From Chloroflexota bacterium (lineage in GTDB: Bacteria; Chloroflexota; Anaerolineae; 4572-78; J111): a DNA stretch of 64,000 nt. The stretch is from assembly GCA_016860845.1 (NCBI GenBank), contig BOKF01000007.1, forward strand, positions 258,868 through 322,867, given 5' to 3'. A program made the position numbers and the translations under genes. Every line of letters begins with the position of its first letter. Positions within the stretch are counted from its first letter, which is position 1. Below are positions 8,674 to 16,184 of the stretch, in pieces. The notes beneath the pieces are model-generated. The model was not told the DNA's origin. It saw nothing but the letters and a program-made list of their open reading frames with translations, and made no database searches.

Positions 8674-9180
8674 CTATATCCAATCTATCCTCCCCTTACT
8701 GGATTTTTTCTGCCACAGGCTGTCCAGTCCCCAGGATTGGAACTGCGTGGAGACCAGAAAAAGTCCGTGCCACATGACGAGCATCAGGTAAGACCAGGGC
8801 CACTCCCCCGGCACATCAAGCAAGCCAACCGCCAAATTGAGTGACCAGAGCAACCCCAATCCTGCCCCCACCCGGCTGAACAGGCCCAGAGTCAAAGAGA
8901 GACCAATGACCAGCTCAACAAAAAAGGTCAGCCAGGCGAAGAGGAAGAAGTTGGGCATAACGATTGTGGCGACGAAATCGGCATAGAGCGGCACGGTTGG
9001 ATGGGCTACCTCCAGGTGCAGCCAGTCCAACAGGCTTCTATGGCCGGCCGGAGCAGTAAAGGTGGGGGGCAGTTTCCAGCGCAGCGAAGCCAACCACAGC
9101 AGGCCAATCAGGCTGCGATTGCCCGACAGAACCACCGGGAAAAGTAAATTGAGTGAGAGTTGCTTGAGTTGATCGGCCAT
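8674..9180 (-). CDS. DoxX/DoxD-family membrane protein
   Basis: This gene encodes 168 residues from the ATG at 9180 (MADQLKQLSL); the frame stays open upstream to 9339, but that part is not hydrophobic and overlaps the divergent gene. Four membrane segments are visible. The pattern LTLGLFSRVGAGLGLLW and PGEWPWSYLMLVMW is typical of DoxX-like small subunits of thiosulfate:quinone oxidoreductase and related proteins. A longer homologue with the same SRVG...WEWSYHLM pattern is encoded at 15494-16168, at the other end of the selenium/sulfur gene group. The gene is divergent from the radical SAM gene. A role in sulfur-linked membrane redox chemistry is an inference. Confidence 0.75.
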   Translation of the reverse strand: MADQLKQLSLNLLFPVVLSGNRSLIGLLWLASLRWKLPPTFTAPAGHRSLLDWLHLEVAHPTVPLYADFVATIVMPNFFLFAWLTFFVELVIGLSLTLGLFSRVGAGLGLLWSLNLAVGLLDVPGEWPWSYLMLVMWHGLFLVSTQFQSWGLDSLWQKKSSKGRIDWI

Positions 9181-9325
9181 CAGGGTAATTGTAAGATTCT
9201 CGTAATATTTTCCTAGTATGCTCCAAAAGTCCACAGAGTCAAGATTAAATTTTTCCATCGAGTTTTTGCAGCAGAATATCAGCTTATGGGACATAGTAAA
9301 CCTTGCTCCTATAGGAGGAATCCAC

Positions 9326-10453
9326 TTGTCTGAGTTCATTCCATTGCTTCTCTCGTCATCTCCGCCCCAAGAGTCGCTGAGGCCGCTGCCGGAGCAGACC
9401 TTCCTCCCCGACGCTTATCGCCTGCCCGACGGAGCAGCCAAAGGCCCGATTTCACCGATCACTCCCCGGGTGGTCTTCATCGAAGTTACCAACCGCTGCA
9501 ATTTACTGTGCCAAACCTGTCCCCGCACCTTTTTCGACCGGGAGCCGTTGAAAACACTCACCTGTGCCGAGTTTGTCCAGATTGCCGAGCAGTTCCCGGA
9601 GATGCGCCGCGTCCTGCTGCACGGCATTGGCGAACCGCTGCTCAACAAAGAACTACCCCACATCATCAAATACTTAAAAGGGCGCGAGGTTGAGGTGATT
9701 ATCAACTCCAACGGCACCCTGCTGACGCCCGTTTGGCAGGAAGCGTTGGTGGAAAGCGGCCTCGACCAGTACCGCTGCTCGATTGATGGCGCCAGGCCCG
9801 AAACCTATGCCCGGATTCGGGGCGCTCATGCACTCCCGAAACTGGTCGAAGGCTTGGCCGGACTCGTCAAAACCAAAGCCCGCCGGCAATCCAAAACACC
9901 CCGCCTTTCTATCTGGTGTGTGGGTACCAAAGAAAACCTGGCCGAGTTGCCGGATTTGGTGCGGTTGGCGGCTCGGTTAGGGGTGCCGGAACTTTACTTA
10001 CAGCGTCTGGTTTACTTCGCCCACGAGCCGGAGCAGCAGTTTGGCATGGCGCATGATGACCGGGCCATTTTCGGCCCGGATCAGGATTACCAGGAGGAGA
10101 TTATTGACGCCTGTGAGTTGCTGAGCGCCGAGTTAGGGGTTGACTTCCGGGCTTCGGGAGCGCGCGCCCCCCGCCACAGCCTGGAAGCTGCCCGACCAGC
10201 CGATTTTACTCCCTGGCAGGAATGTATGCGCCCCTGGACCACGGCCTATGTGACCGCTAACGGCAACTGTCTGCCCTGCTGCATTTCCCCTTTTGCCACC
10301 AGCCATTACCACAGCCTCATCCTGGGCAACCTGTTTGAGCGGCCTTTTACCGAAATTTGGAATGATCACTTTTACCGGCAATTCCGCACCACCCTGATGA
10401 GTTTGCAGCCCCATCAAGCTTGCGCCAGTTGTGGCGTGTATTGGAGTCTGTAA
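9326..10453 (+). CDS. Radical SAM protein with SPASM-like C-terminus
   Basis: This gene encodes 375 residues from a TTG at 9326, seven bases after AGGAGG; the frame is open further upstream but without a ribosome site. The iron-sulfur motif CNLLCQTC (CxxxCxxC) follows VFIEVTNR, and GIGEPLL is the SAM-binding GGE equivalent. The C-terminus has CLPCC and CASCG clusters after a typical GNLFERPFTEIWN stretch, as in SPASM/Twitch domains that bind auxiliary iron-sulfur clusters. Proteins of this kind modify peptides or small molecules. It is the first gene of a codirectional series that leads to a second radical SAM gene and two UGA-containing genes, so it likely belongs to one pathway. Its substrate is unknown. 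Confidence 0.87.
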   Translation: MSEFIPLLLSSSPPQESLRPLPEQTFLPDAYRLPDGAAKGPISPITPRVVFIEVTNRCNLLCQTCPRTFFDREPLKTLTCAEFVQIAEQFPEMRRVLLHGIGEPLLNKELPHIIKYLKGREVEVIINSNGTLLTPVWQEALVESGLDQYRCSIDGARPETYARIRGAHALPKLVEGLAGLVKTKARRQSKTPRLSIWCVGTKENLAELPDLVRLAARLGVPELYLQRLVYFAHEPEQQFGMAHDDRAIFGPDQDYQEEIIDACELLSAELGVDFRASGARAPRHSLEAARPADFTPWQECMRPWTTAYVTANGNCLPCCISPFATSHYHSLILGNLFERPFTEIWNDHFYRQFRTTLMSLQPHQACASCGVYWSL

Positions 10454-10478
10454 ATAACTATTTTTGAAGGAGAACCCC

Positions 10479-11618
10479 ATGACAATTGCTACACAAACAA
10501 ATTATCTGGAACGCTTAGAACCGATTGTCACCGAGGTGATTGCTCCGGCGGCGGCCGAGATTGACCGCACAGGGGCGTTCCCACGGGCGGCGGTGGAGGC
10601 GCTGGGTCGGGCGGGCCTCCTGGGCCTGGTCAGCGCCGTCGAGGTGGGCGGGCTGGGCCAGGACCACCGGGCGGCGACCCTGGTCATGGAGCGGGTGGCC
10701 CAGGCGTGCGCCTCCACTTCGATGGTCCTTTGTATGCACTATGCCGCAGCGGCGGTTATCGAGGCGCATGGGCCGCGTGAGGTGCGCCAGGCGATTGCCG
10801 CGGGCCGCCACCTCTCCTCGCTGGCTTTTTCCGAAGCCGGTTCGCGCAGCCACTTCTGGGCGCCGGTCAGTACCGCCAGCCGGGTAGCGGGCAATGGTCA
10901 TGTTCGGCTGGACGCCCAGAAAAGCTGGGTCACTTCAGCCGGCCAGGTAGACAGTTATGTCTGGTCGAGCCGCCCTCTGGCGGCAGAAGGGACCAGCACC
11001 ATCTGGCTTGTCCCCAGCCAGGCAGCCGGGCTGCGCGTGACGGCGCCTTTTGATGGTCTCGGCCTGCGGGGAAATTACTCCAGCCCGGTTATTGCCGAGG
11101 GCGTACTGGTTGAAAAAGCAGCGATGCTGGGGCCAGACGGGGGCGGTTTTGAGGTAATGATGAATATTGTGCTGCCCTATTTCCAGTTTATGAGCGCCGG
11201 CTGCTGCATCGGTCTTATGGAAGCGGCCACCACTAAAGCAGCGGCGCACGTTGGCGGAACCCGGCTGGAGCATCTGGGCAGTTCTCTGGCCGACCTGCCC
11301 ACCATCCGGGCCTATGTCGCCCGCATGCGGATCAAAACTGATATGGTGCGAGCATTGGTCCGGGATGCTCTGGATGCGCTGGAAAGCGGGCGGGCTGATA
11401 CCATGCTGCGCGTTCTGGAGGTGAAAGCTGCCGCCAGTGAAGCCTCGACCGAAGTGACCGACCTGGCCATGCGGGTCTGCGGGGGCGCGGCCTTCCGCAA
11501 AGAGGTGGGTGTCGAGCGCCACTTCCGCGATGCCCGGGCTGCGACCATTATGGCCCCTACCACTGATGTTTTGTACGACTTTATCGGCAAGGCCGCTTGC
11601 GGGCTGCCGCTGTTTTAA
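10479..11618 (+). CDS. Acyl-CoA dehydrogenase-like flavoprotein, atypical active site
   Basis: This 379-residue protein starts at ATG 10479, six bases after AAGGAG. The acyl-CoA dehydrogenase fold is clear: an N-terminal helical domain, a middle domain with LAFSEAGS and WVTSAG, and a C-terminal domain ending with a conserved-looking APTTDVL stretch. In medium-chain dehydrogenases the catalytic glutamate lies in YEGT; here the aligned residues are MAPT, so that glutamate is missing. The base may come from another helix, or the protein may catalyse another flavin reaction. It sits in a gene string with radical SAM, DinB, TusA and DsrE genes rather than with beta-oxidation genes, which argues against ordinary fatty-acid breakdown. 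Confidence 0.82.
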   Translation: MTIATQTNYLERLEPIVTEVIAPAAAEIDRTGAFPRAAVEALGRAGLLGLVSAVEVGGLGQDHRAATLVMERVAQACASTSMVLCMHYAAAAVIEAHGPREVRQAIAAGRHLSSLAFSEAGSRSHFWAPVSTASRVAGNGHVRLDAQKSWVTSAGQVDSYVWSSRPLAAEGTSTIWLVPSQAAGLRVTAPFDGLGLRGNYSSPVIAEGVLVEKAAMLGPDGGGFEVMMNIVLPYFQFMSAGCCIGLMEAATTKAAAHVGGTRLEHLGSSLADLPTIRAYVARMRIKTDMVRALVRDALDALESGRADTMLRVLEVKAAASEASTEVTDLAMRVCGGAAFRKEVGVERHFRDARAATIMAPTTDVLYDFIGKAACGLPLF

Positions 11619-11630
11619 GGAGAAAAAGCG

Positions 11631-12161
11631 GTGGGCAAACAAGTTGACCAACTTATCAGTATGCTGCAAAGCTCGCTGGCCGAAACGCTGGAGGTGTTAG
11701 CCCGGCTGAGCGAAGCTGAACTGGACGATCCGTCCGACCATCCCTGCGCTATGGGGGGGACGGTGCGCGATCTGCTGACCCACAACATTGATCATGAGCG
11801 CATGCACGTCGGCCAAATTTACAGCGCCCGTTACAGCTTGCGCCACATGCAAAAGAGCCAGGCCGACCGGCTCGTGGCCGAAACGCTGCGCGCCCGGACC
11901 GATTTGATCGCCGCCCTCATCGGCCTGCCCGACAGCGCCCTCGATACGCGCACCCCCGACGACCAGTGGACTATTCGGGAGATGATTGAACACACCATTT
12001 ACTGGGAGCGCCATTCCATAGACGACCTGGCCCATCAAAAACTGGCCCACCGGCTGCCCACGGACCGGCCCCACCCGGTACTGGCAGTGACCGATCCTAT
12101 CTACGGTAAGCTGGTGACTTCTGAGAATGATGCCCAAAAATCGCTTGCTGCCTCATCTTGA
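11631..12161 (+). CDS. DinB/YfiT-like four-helix protein
   Basis: This 176-residue protein starts at GTG 11631 behind AAGGAGA, 12 bases after the dehydrogenase stop. Two histidine-bearing helices, THNIDHERMHVGQI and EHTIYWERHSIDD, match the metal-binding triad pattern of the DinB superfamily. That superfamily includes mycothiol- and bacillithiol-dependent transferases and uncharacterised damage-inducible proteins. In this context a thiol-transfer or metal-dependent maturation role is possible. Its final codons overlap the leader of the next gene. The specific function cannot be told from sequence alone. Confidence 0.75.
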   Translation: MGKQVDQLISMLQSSLAETLEVLARLSEAELDDPSDHPCAMGGTVRDLLTHNIDHERMHVGQIYSARYSLRHMQKSQADRLVAETLRARTDLIAALIGLPDSALDTRTPDDQWTIREMIEHTIYWERHSIDDLAHQKLAHRLPTDRPHPVLAVTDPIYGKLVTSENDAQKSLAASS

Positions 12162-12193
12162 GGTACAATGCGGTTACTGATATAGGTAAAATT

Positions 12194-12421
12194 ATGCAAG
12201 CTGATGTCATCCTTGATGCGGGAGAAACGGGCTGTGGTGAGCTAATTATGCTCGTCTTCCAAAAAATGAAAACTCTCTTCCCTGGACAAACGCTCGAAGT
12301 CGTCGCTTATGACTTGGCGGCTGAAACCGACATCTCGGCCTGGTGCCGCATGACGGGCAATTTGCTTTTGGAGCAAAGTACTGCAACTCAACCGAAGCAC
12401 TTTCTTATTCAAAAAAGGTAA
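12194..12421 (+). CDS. TusA/SirA-family sulfur-carrier-like protein
   Basis: This 75-residue protein is read from ATG 12194; an in-frame start at 12158 inside the previous gene would add an unusual leader. It has the TusA two-layer pattern: strand DVILDAGETGCGELI with the conserved cysteine at the start of helix 1, helix KMKTLFPGQ, strand LEVVAYDLAAE, and the late WCRMTGN. In TusA the cysteine carries a persulfide passed to partners such as DsrE. Here the usual CPxP reads CGEL, so helix capping differs. It is followed 25 bases later by a DsrE-family gene, the classical partner pair for sulfur or selenium relay. Confidence 0.78.
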   Translation: MQADVILDAGETGCGELIMLVFQKMKTLFPGQTLEVVAYDLAAETDISAWCRMTGNLLLEQSTATQPKHFLIQKR

Positions 12422-12446
12422 GTAAATCAATTCCAAGAGGAACCCT

Positions 12447-12806
12447 ATGACTAAGTTATTAATTAACCTAACAACGGCTAAAGATAATCCCGATAGAACG
12501 GTCGTAGCTTTCGTTGTAGCCAACGCCGGTGTAGCTGCCGGGCAGGAAGTGACCATTTTTCTCAGTGTAGAAGGCGTCCGCCTGGCGGTTGCTGGGTACG
12601 CCGACGATATTTCCTCTCCCGGTTTTAAACCCCTCAAAGAATTATTACCTGATTTTATCAATAATGGCGGCAAAATTTGGGTGTGCCCACCCTGCTTTAA
12701 TGCCCGTGAGTTAGACAAGGAAAATTTGATTCCCAACGCAAGTTTTGCTGGTGGGGCTGCTGTCGTCGAGTTGCTAGCCCAAGGTGCGGCTAGCCTGAGC
12801 TACTAA
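12447..12806 (+). CDS. DsrE-family sulfur/selenium relay protein
   Basis: This 119-residue protein has the DsrE fold: an N-terminal strand MTKLLINLTTAKDNPDR, a middle AGQEVTIFLSVEGVRLA, and the cysteine-bearing loop VCPPCFNAREL. Cys-Pro-Pro-Cys resembles the active segment of DsrE/YchN-like proteins that accept persulfide sulfur from TusA. A TusA-like gene lies immediately upstream and a radical SAM gene starts one base after the stop. It is probably a carrier or reductase step of the same pathway. Whether it moves sulfur or selenium is open; two putative selenoprotein genes downstream make selenium worth considering. Confidence 0.8.
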   Translation: MTKLLINLTTAKDNPDRTVVAFVVANAGVAAGQEVTIFLSVEGVRLAVAGYADDISSPGFKPLKELLPDFINNGGKIWVCPPCFNARELDKENLIPNASFAGGAAVVELLAQGAASLSY

Positions 12807-12807
12807 A

Positions 12808-13617
12808 GTGTTTGAGCAACAAATTGAACCCCAGATCGCCTGTGATCCACCGGCGTTTCAATGGAAATTATGGCTGTATACCAATTACGACTGCAATCTG
12901 CGCTGTTCGTACTGCGTGGCTAAATCCAGCCCTAATGCGCCGCGCCGGGCGCTGGGCCTGACAAACGTGCAGCAGTTGGTAGATGAAGCTGTTGAGCTTG
13001 GCTTCAGCGATATTTTCTTCACCGGTGGTGAGCCGTTCATCCTGAACGAGATTTACGATATGCTGGCCTACTCGTCGGCGCGGGTCAAGACAACCGTGTT
13101 GACCAATGCCATGATTCTGCGCGGCCCACGCCTGGATAAATTGTGCGACATTGCCAATGATAACTTGATCGTCCAGGTCAGTTTGGATGGCGGCCAGCCC
13201 GAACATCACGACGCTTACCGGGGCAAAGGTTCTTGGGCCAAAACCGTCGAAGGAATCAAACTGCTGCAAGCGCGAGGTTTCCGCGTCCGCCTGAGTACCA
13301 CCGAAACACCGGCCAACTCAGCTCACCTGGCCCAGGTTTGCGACTTTCATCACAGCCTGGGCATCCCCGACGAGGACCATTTTGTGCGCCCCCTGGCCCG
13401 GCGCGGTTACTCCAGGGAGGGGCTGGAATTGTGCATGGCTAACCTGATCCCCGAAGTAACCATCAACCTCGATGGGGTGTTCTGGCACCCCCTCTCCACC
13501 GACGCCGATATGCTGGTCAGCCGTAAGCTGTTTCCGCTGGCCGCCTCGGTGGAGCGCATCCAACAACAGCTTGCGGTGCTGGCCCAGGGCGGCGTGCCGC
13601 TGATGACCTTCACCTGA
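12808..13617 (+). CDS. Radical SAM protein (second of the cluster)
   Basis: This 269-residue protein starts at GTG 12808, one base after the DsrE stop, implying coupled translation. The cluster motif CNLRCSYC follows LWLYTNYD, and FTGGEPFIL supplies the SAM-binding GGE motif. The DGGQPEHHDAYRG stretch is typical of peptide- and cofactor-modifying radical SAM enzymes. The C-terminal part (residues 205-269) has no cysteine-rich SPASM domain, unlike the enzyme at 9326. It directly precedes the two UGA-containing genes. Radical SAM enzymes are known next to selenoproteins in arsenosugar clusters (ArsS/ArsM), but this protein lacks the Cys-rich ArsS tail. Confidence 0.87.
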   Translation: MFEQQIEPQIACDPPAFQWKLWLYTNYDCNLRCSYCVAKSSPNAPRRALGLTNVQQLVDEAVELGFSDIFFTGGEPFILNEIYDMLAYSSARVKTTVLTNAMILRGPRLDKLCDIANDNLIVQVSLDGGQPEHHDAYRGKGSWAKTVEGIKLLQARGFRVRLSTTETPANSAHLAQVCDFHHSLGIPDEDHFVRPLARRGYSREGLELCMANLIPEVTINLDGVFWHPLSTDADMLVSRKLFPLAASVERIQQQLAVLAQGGVPLMTFT

Positions 13618-13722
13618 GGGTAGGGCAACTGGCTTCCGGGTGAAGCGATATAAAGTAACAGAGTAGCAAGGTTGCAGGGTGCTACTTTGTTACCCTGAAA
13701 TTCAATTCAAGGAGTGTCCACG

Positions 13723-13998
13723 ATGATCCAAGCCTTTGTTTTTATCGAAGCCGAACCGGGCCGGGTGCAAGAGCTGGTCAAAGAGCTGGCCGGCATGGAA
13801 CTGGCCAGTTCGGTTATCAAGCAGGTTTACGCTGTGACCGGGCGCTGCGACCTGATTGCCCTCATCGAAAGCCCCGATCTCCCCTCTCTGGGCGACTGAG
13901 TCGCCAACGGCATAGGGAACGCCGTGGGCGTTCGCCGCACTGAAACCAGCCTGATCGTCTGGTCCGAAGCCGCTCCTTCCCCGCCAACTTCTTCATAA
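13723..13998 (+). CDS. Stand-alone Lrp/AsnC ligand-binding (RAM) domain with in-frame UGA, candidate selenoprotein
   Basis: The gene starts at ATG 13723, eight bases after AAGGAG. Translated to the first stop (UGA, 13897-13899) it gives only 58 residues and lacks the last strand of the RAM fold. Reading through the UGA continues in frame with VANGIGNAVGVRRTETSLIV, exactly the missing helix and strand, and ends at TAA 13996-13998 (91 residues, UGA at codon 59). The extended gene ends 21 bases before the next start, the normal spacing in this operon. A perfect 7-bp hairpin lies 17 bases after the UGA. I read this as selenocysteine insertion. A nonsense mutation of a Trp codon is the main alternative. 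The known role of stand-alone RAM domains is effector binding and oligomerisation. Confidence 0.72.
13917..13933 (+). promoter_or_regulatory. Candidate bacterial SECIS hairpin (RAM gene)
   Basis: GAACGCC (13917-13923) pairs perfectly with GGCGTTC (13927-13933) around a GTG loop. The loop starts 25 bases after the UGA, inside the 16-37-base window usual for bacterial SECIS elements, and contains GU. A second palindrome (GGCGAC and GTCGCC) brackets the UGA itself. Confidence 0.6.
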
Positions 13999-14019
13999 AA
14001 TTGTGCCGAGGAGGAAGCC

Positions 14020-14748
14020 ATGAATCCAGATATTCGCGCCGGAGTACAACACGCCTACTCCGCTGCGGCTGAAAATCCGCAAGCCGGGCATCCCTTTCCG
14101 GTGGGCCGGCTCTTTGCCGAGAGCCTGGGCTATTCGCCCGAAGTGCTGGCCGATATTCCGGCGGCGGCCATTGATGCTTTTGCCGGCGTTTCCAACGCGG
14201 CTGTTTTTGCCGACATTCCGCCCGGCGCAACCGTGCTTGACCTGGGCTGCGGGGCCGGCCTCGACTCGTTGATCGCCGCCCGGCGGGTCGGCCCAACCGG
14301 AAAGATTATTGGGATAGATTTTAGTGAAGCGATGTTAGGACGGGCGCGTCAAGCTACTGCAGAAGCCGGGATCAGCCATATTGAATTTCGTCGGGCCGAT
14401 GCTGAAAATCTCCCTCTTGATGACGCCTCAATTGATGTCGCCCTGGTCAACGGTATCTTTAATCTAAACCCGATGCGCGACTCTATCTTCCGCGAGCTGG
14501 CTCGCGTGGTGCGGCCCGATGGGTTCATCTACGCCGCGGAGCTTATTCTGTGTGAACCGCTGCCCCCTGAGACCCTGGCGAGTGAAACGAATTGGTTCGC
14601 CTGAATTGCCGGGGCCAAGGAAGGTGGAACCTTCCTATCTGAGTTTCGTGCCGTTGGTTTCAAGGAAGCCCGGCTGCTGCGCACCCTGCGCAATGCGCGA
14701 ACAAAAAACCCCCACGTGCTGGCCGCAGAGGTATGCGCCCAAAGGTAA
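14020..14748 (+). CDS. ArsM-like SAM methyltransferase with in-frame UGA at the catalytic-Cys position, candidate selenoprotein
   Basis: The ATG at 14020 follows [18 protein letters not shown] is SAM motif I, with GIDFSEAML and [10 protein letters not shown] after it. The first stop (UGA, 14602-14604, codon 195) cuts the protein at ETNWFA. Read-through gives [19 protein letters not shown] and later [11 protein letters not shown], the usual ArsM-type C-terminus, ending at TAA 14746 (242 residues). In arsenite methyltransferases the UGA position is the conserved cysteine of CxSGA. The other two ArsM cysteines are absent here (FAGVSN; VNGIFNL). Selenocysteine would thus be the single reactive residue. 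A perfect 7-bp hairpin follows the UGA. I recall a named family of methyltransferase selenoproteins (MduS) that may include it, but cannot check. Confidence 0.85.
14619..14635 (+). promoter_or_regulatory. Candidate bacterial SECIS hairpin (methyltransferase gene)
   Basis: GGAAGGT (14619-14625) pairs perfectly with ACCTTCC (14629-14635) around a GGA loop. The loop starts 22 bases after the UGA at 14602-14604. Stem length, loop size and distance nearly match the hairpin in the preceding gene. Confidence 0.65.
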
Positions 14749-14828
14749 CAAAAACATAACCTTTCTGTAAGAGAATGTTAATTTTTGCATGGCAAAATAG
14801 GGTCATACCCTGCCAATGAGGAGTTAGG

Positions 14829-15371
14829 ATGCCCCCTAAAGCCTGGAAAACCCGCTCTTCGCGCCGGATTTACGAGAACCCCTGGATGAAGCTGCGCGAA
14901 GACATTGCCGAAATGCCTGACGGCAAAACCACTGTTTACGGCGTCATCGAGTGCGCCGAGTGCGTGGGCGTCTTGCCCTTTATTAATGACGATCATGTGG
15001 TCATGGTGCGCCAGTACCGCTACGTTTTCGGCGAAGATCATCGCTGGGAAATGCCGACCGGCGGGGTCAAGCCGGGCGAGTCGCTGGAAGAAGCCGCTCG
15101 GCGCGAGTTGCGCGAGGAGGTGGGCTACCATGCCGCCGAGTTGCAGCACGTCAGCACCTACTTTCCCAGCAAATCTATTGTGCGCGAAACTGGATACCTC
15201 TTCATAGGCCGAGGCTTGACCCAGGTGAAGGCCGTTCCCGACGAAACCGAGTTTCTGGAAACCGCCATTTTTCCGTTTGAACAGGTGCTGCAAATGGTCA
15301 ACGACAGCGAAATCCGCGACAGTATGACCGTGATTACCGTGCTGCATGCGGCCCGGCTGCGAGGGAAATAG
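14829..15371 (+). CDS. Nudix hydrolase, ADP-ribose pyrophosphatase-like
   Basis: This 180-residue protein starts behind GAGGAG, 80 bases after the methyltransferase TAA. The Nudix box is complete: GGVKPGESLEEAARREL followed by REEVGY. RQYRYVFGEDHRWEMPTGG before the box is typical of ADP-sugar pyrophosphatases, which split a nucleoside diphosphate linked to another moiety. The position after the UGA genes may mean it clears a nucleotide by-product of the pathway, but Nudix proteins are common housecleaning enzymes and the link is only positional. Confidence 0.9.
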   Translation: MPPKAWKTRSSRRIYENPWMKLREDIAEMPDGKTTVYGVIECAECVGVLPFINDDHVVMVRQYRYVFGEDHRWEMPTGGVKPGESLEEAARRELREEVGYHAAELQHVSTYFPSKSIVRETGYLFIGRGLTQVKAVPDETEFLETAIFPFEQVLQMVNDSEIRDSMTVITVLHAARLRGK

Positions 15372-15493
15372 CTGGGGTGAGGCAGGGTGTAACGTTTGGG
15401 CAGAGAGTGGGACTATTCAAACGGTGACACGAGGAGACTCTTCGCATCCTCGCCTCACCAGTCATCGCATTTTTATTGTCGCAGGAGAATTTT

Positions 15494-16168
15494 ATGGCTA
15501 CCGATACCCTATCCCAACCCAAAGCTTCTACCTGGGAAGATACTTTCAGGAAAGTGGTCCTGGTTCTGTCCCGGATTGCGCTGGCCTATCTTTTCTTTGC
15601 CAGCCTTTTCTGGAAAATGCCGCCTACCTTTGGCTGTCCCTCCGATTATGCTTTTGCCACCGCCAACGCCGACGGCAGAATTGTGCGCAGCCAAGGGCTG
15701 TGTGACTGGATTGGCGTTGAAGCGGTCTGGTCACAGCGGCCGCGCCAGTTCTTTGTAACTAATCTGGATAACCAGGGTGAGCCGGAAATTGCCCTTGATG
15801 TAAGCTGGCTGACCCGAATGAACGGCGCGTTCCTGGAAAATTTTGTCAAACCCAACATCCACTGGTTTGGCTATGTAGTTTGGGGGATGGAGGCGTTCAT
15901 CTTCGTCACTCTTTTCTTCGGACTGTTCAGCCGGGTGGGCGGATTGGTGGCCCTGGCCCAGACGGTCCAGTTGCAGATTGGCCTGGCCGGCATCAGCAGC
16001 CCGTTTGAATGGGAATGGAGCTACCATCTGATGGTGCTGGTGGCGCTGTTGATCGTTGCCTTTGCTCCCGGCCGGTATTTTGGACTTGACGCCTGGCTGC
16101 GCCCGCGCCTGCAAGCCGCGGCGGAAGGGGGTAATCGCCTGGCGGGAGTGCTGTTGTGGTTGACCTGA
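15494..16168 (+). CDS. DoxX/DoxD-family membrane protein (longer homologue)
   Basis: This gene encodes 224 residues from ATG 15494, behind CAGGAG. A hydrophobic segment near residues 22-42 (VVLVLSRIALAYLFFASLFWK) is followed by a long extracytoplasmic loop with three cysteines and then three membrane segments with LFSRVGGLVALAQ and WEWSYHLMVLV. This is the DoxX/TQO small-subunit pattern also seen at 8674-9180, so the two flank the selenium/sulfur genes. The inserted loop carries the CDWIG and PRQFF segments. Electron transfer from a sulfur compound to quinone is the family precedent, but no large TQO subunit is recognised here. Confidence 0.75.
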   Translation: MATDTLSQPKASTWEDTFRKVVLVLSRIALAYLFFASLFWKMPPTFGCPSDYAFATANADGRIVRSQGLCDWIGVEAVWSQRPRQFFVTNLDNQGEPEIALDVSWLTRMNGAFLENFVKPNIHWFGYVVWGMEAFIFVTLFFGLFSRVGGLVALAQTVQLQIGLAGISSPFEWEWSYHLMVLVALLIVAFAPGRYFGLDAWLRPRLQAAAEGGNRLAGVLLWLT

Positions 16169-16184
16169 AACGAAGGGCGTGAAA

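Noticed and set aside
13897..14604. Reassignment of UGA to tryptophan in this genome
   Set aside because: Many genes in the window end in TGA that overlaps the next start or is followed by non-coding sequence, so the standard code is in use.
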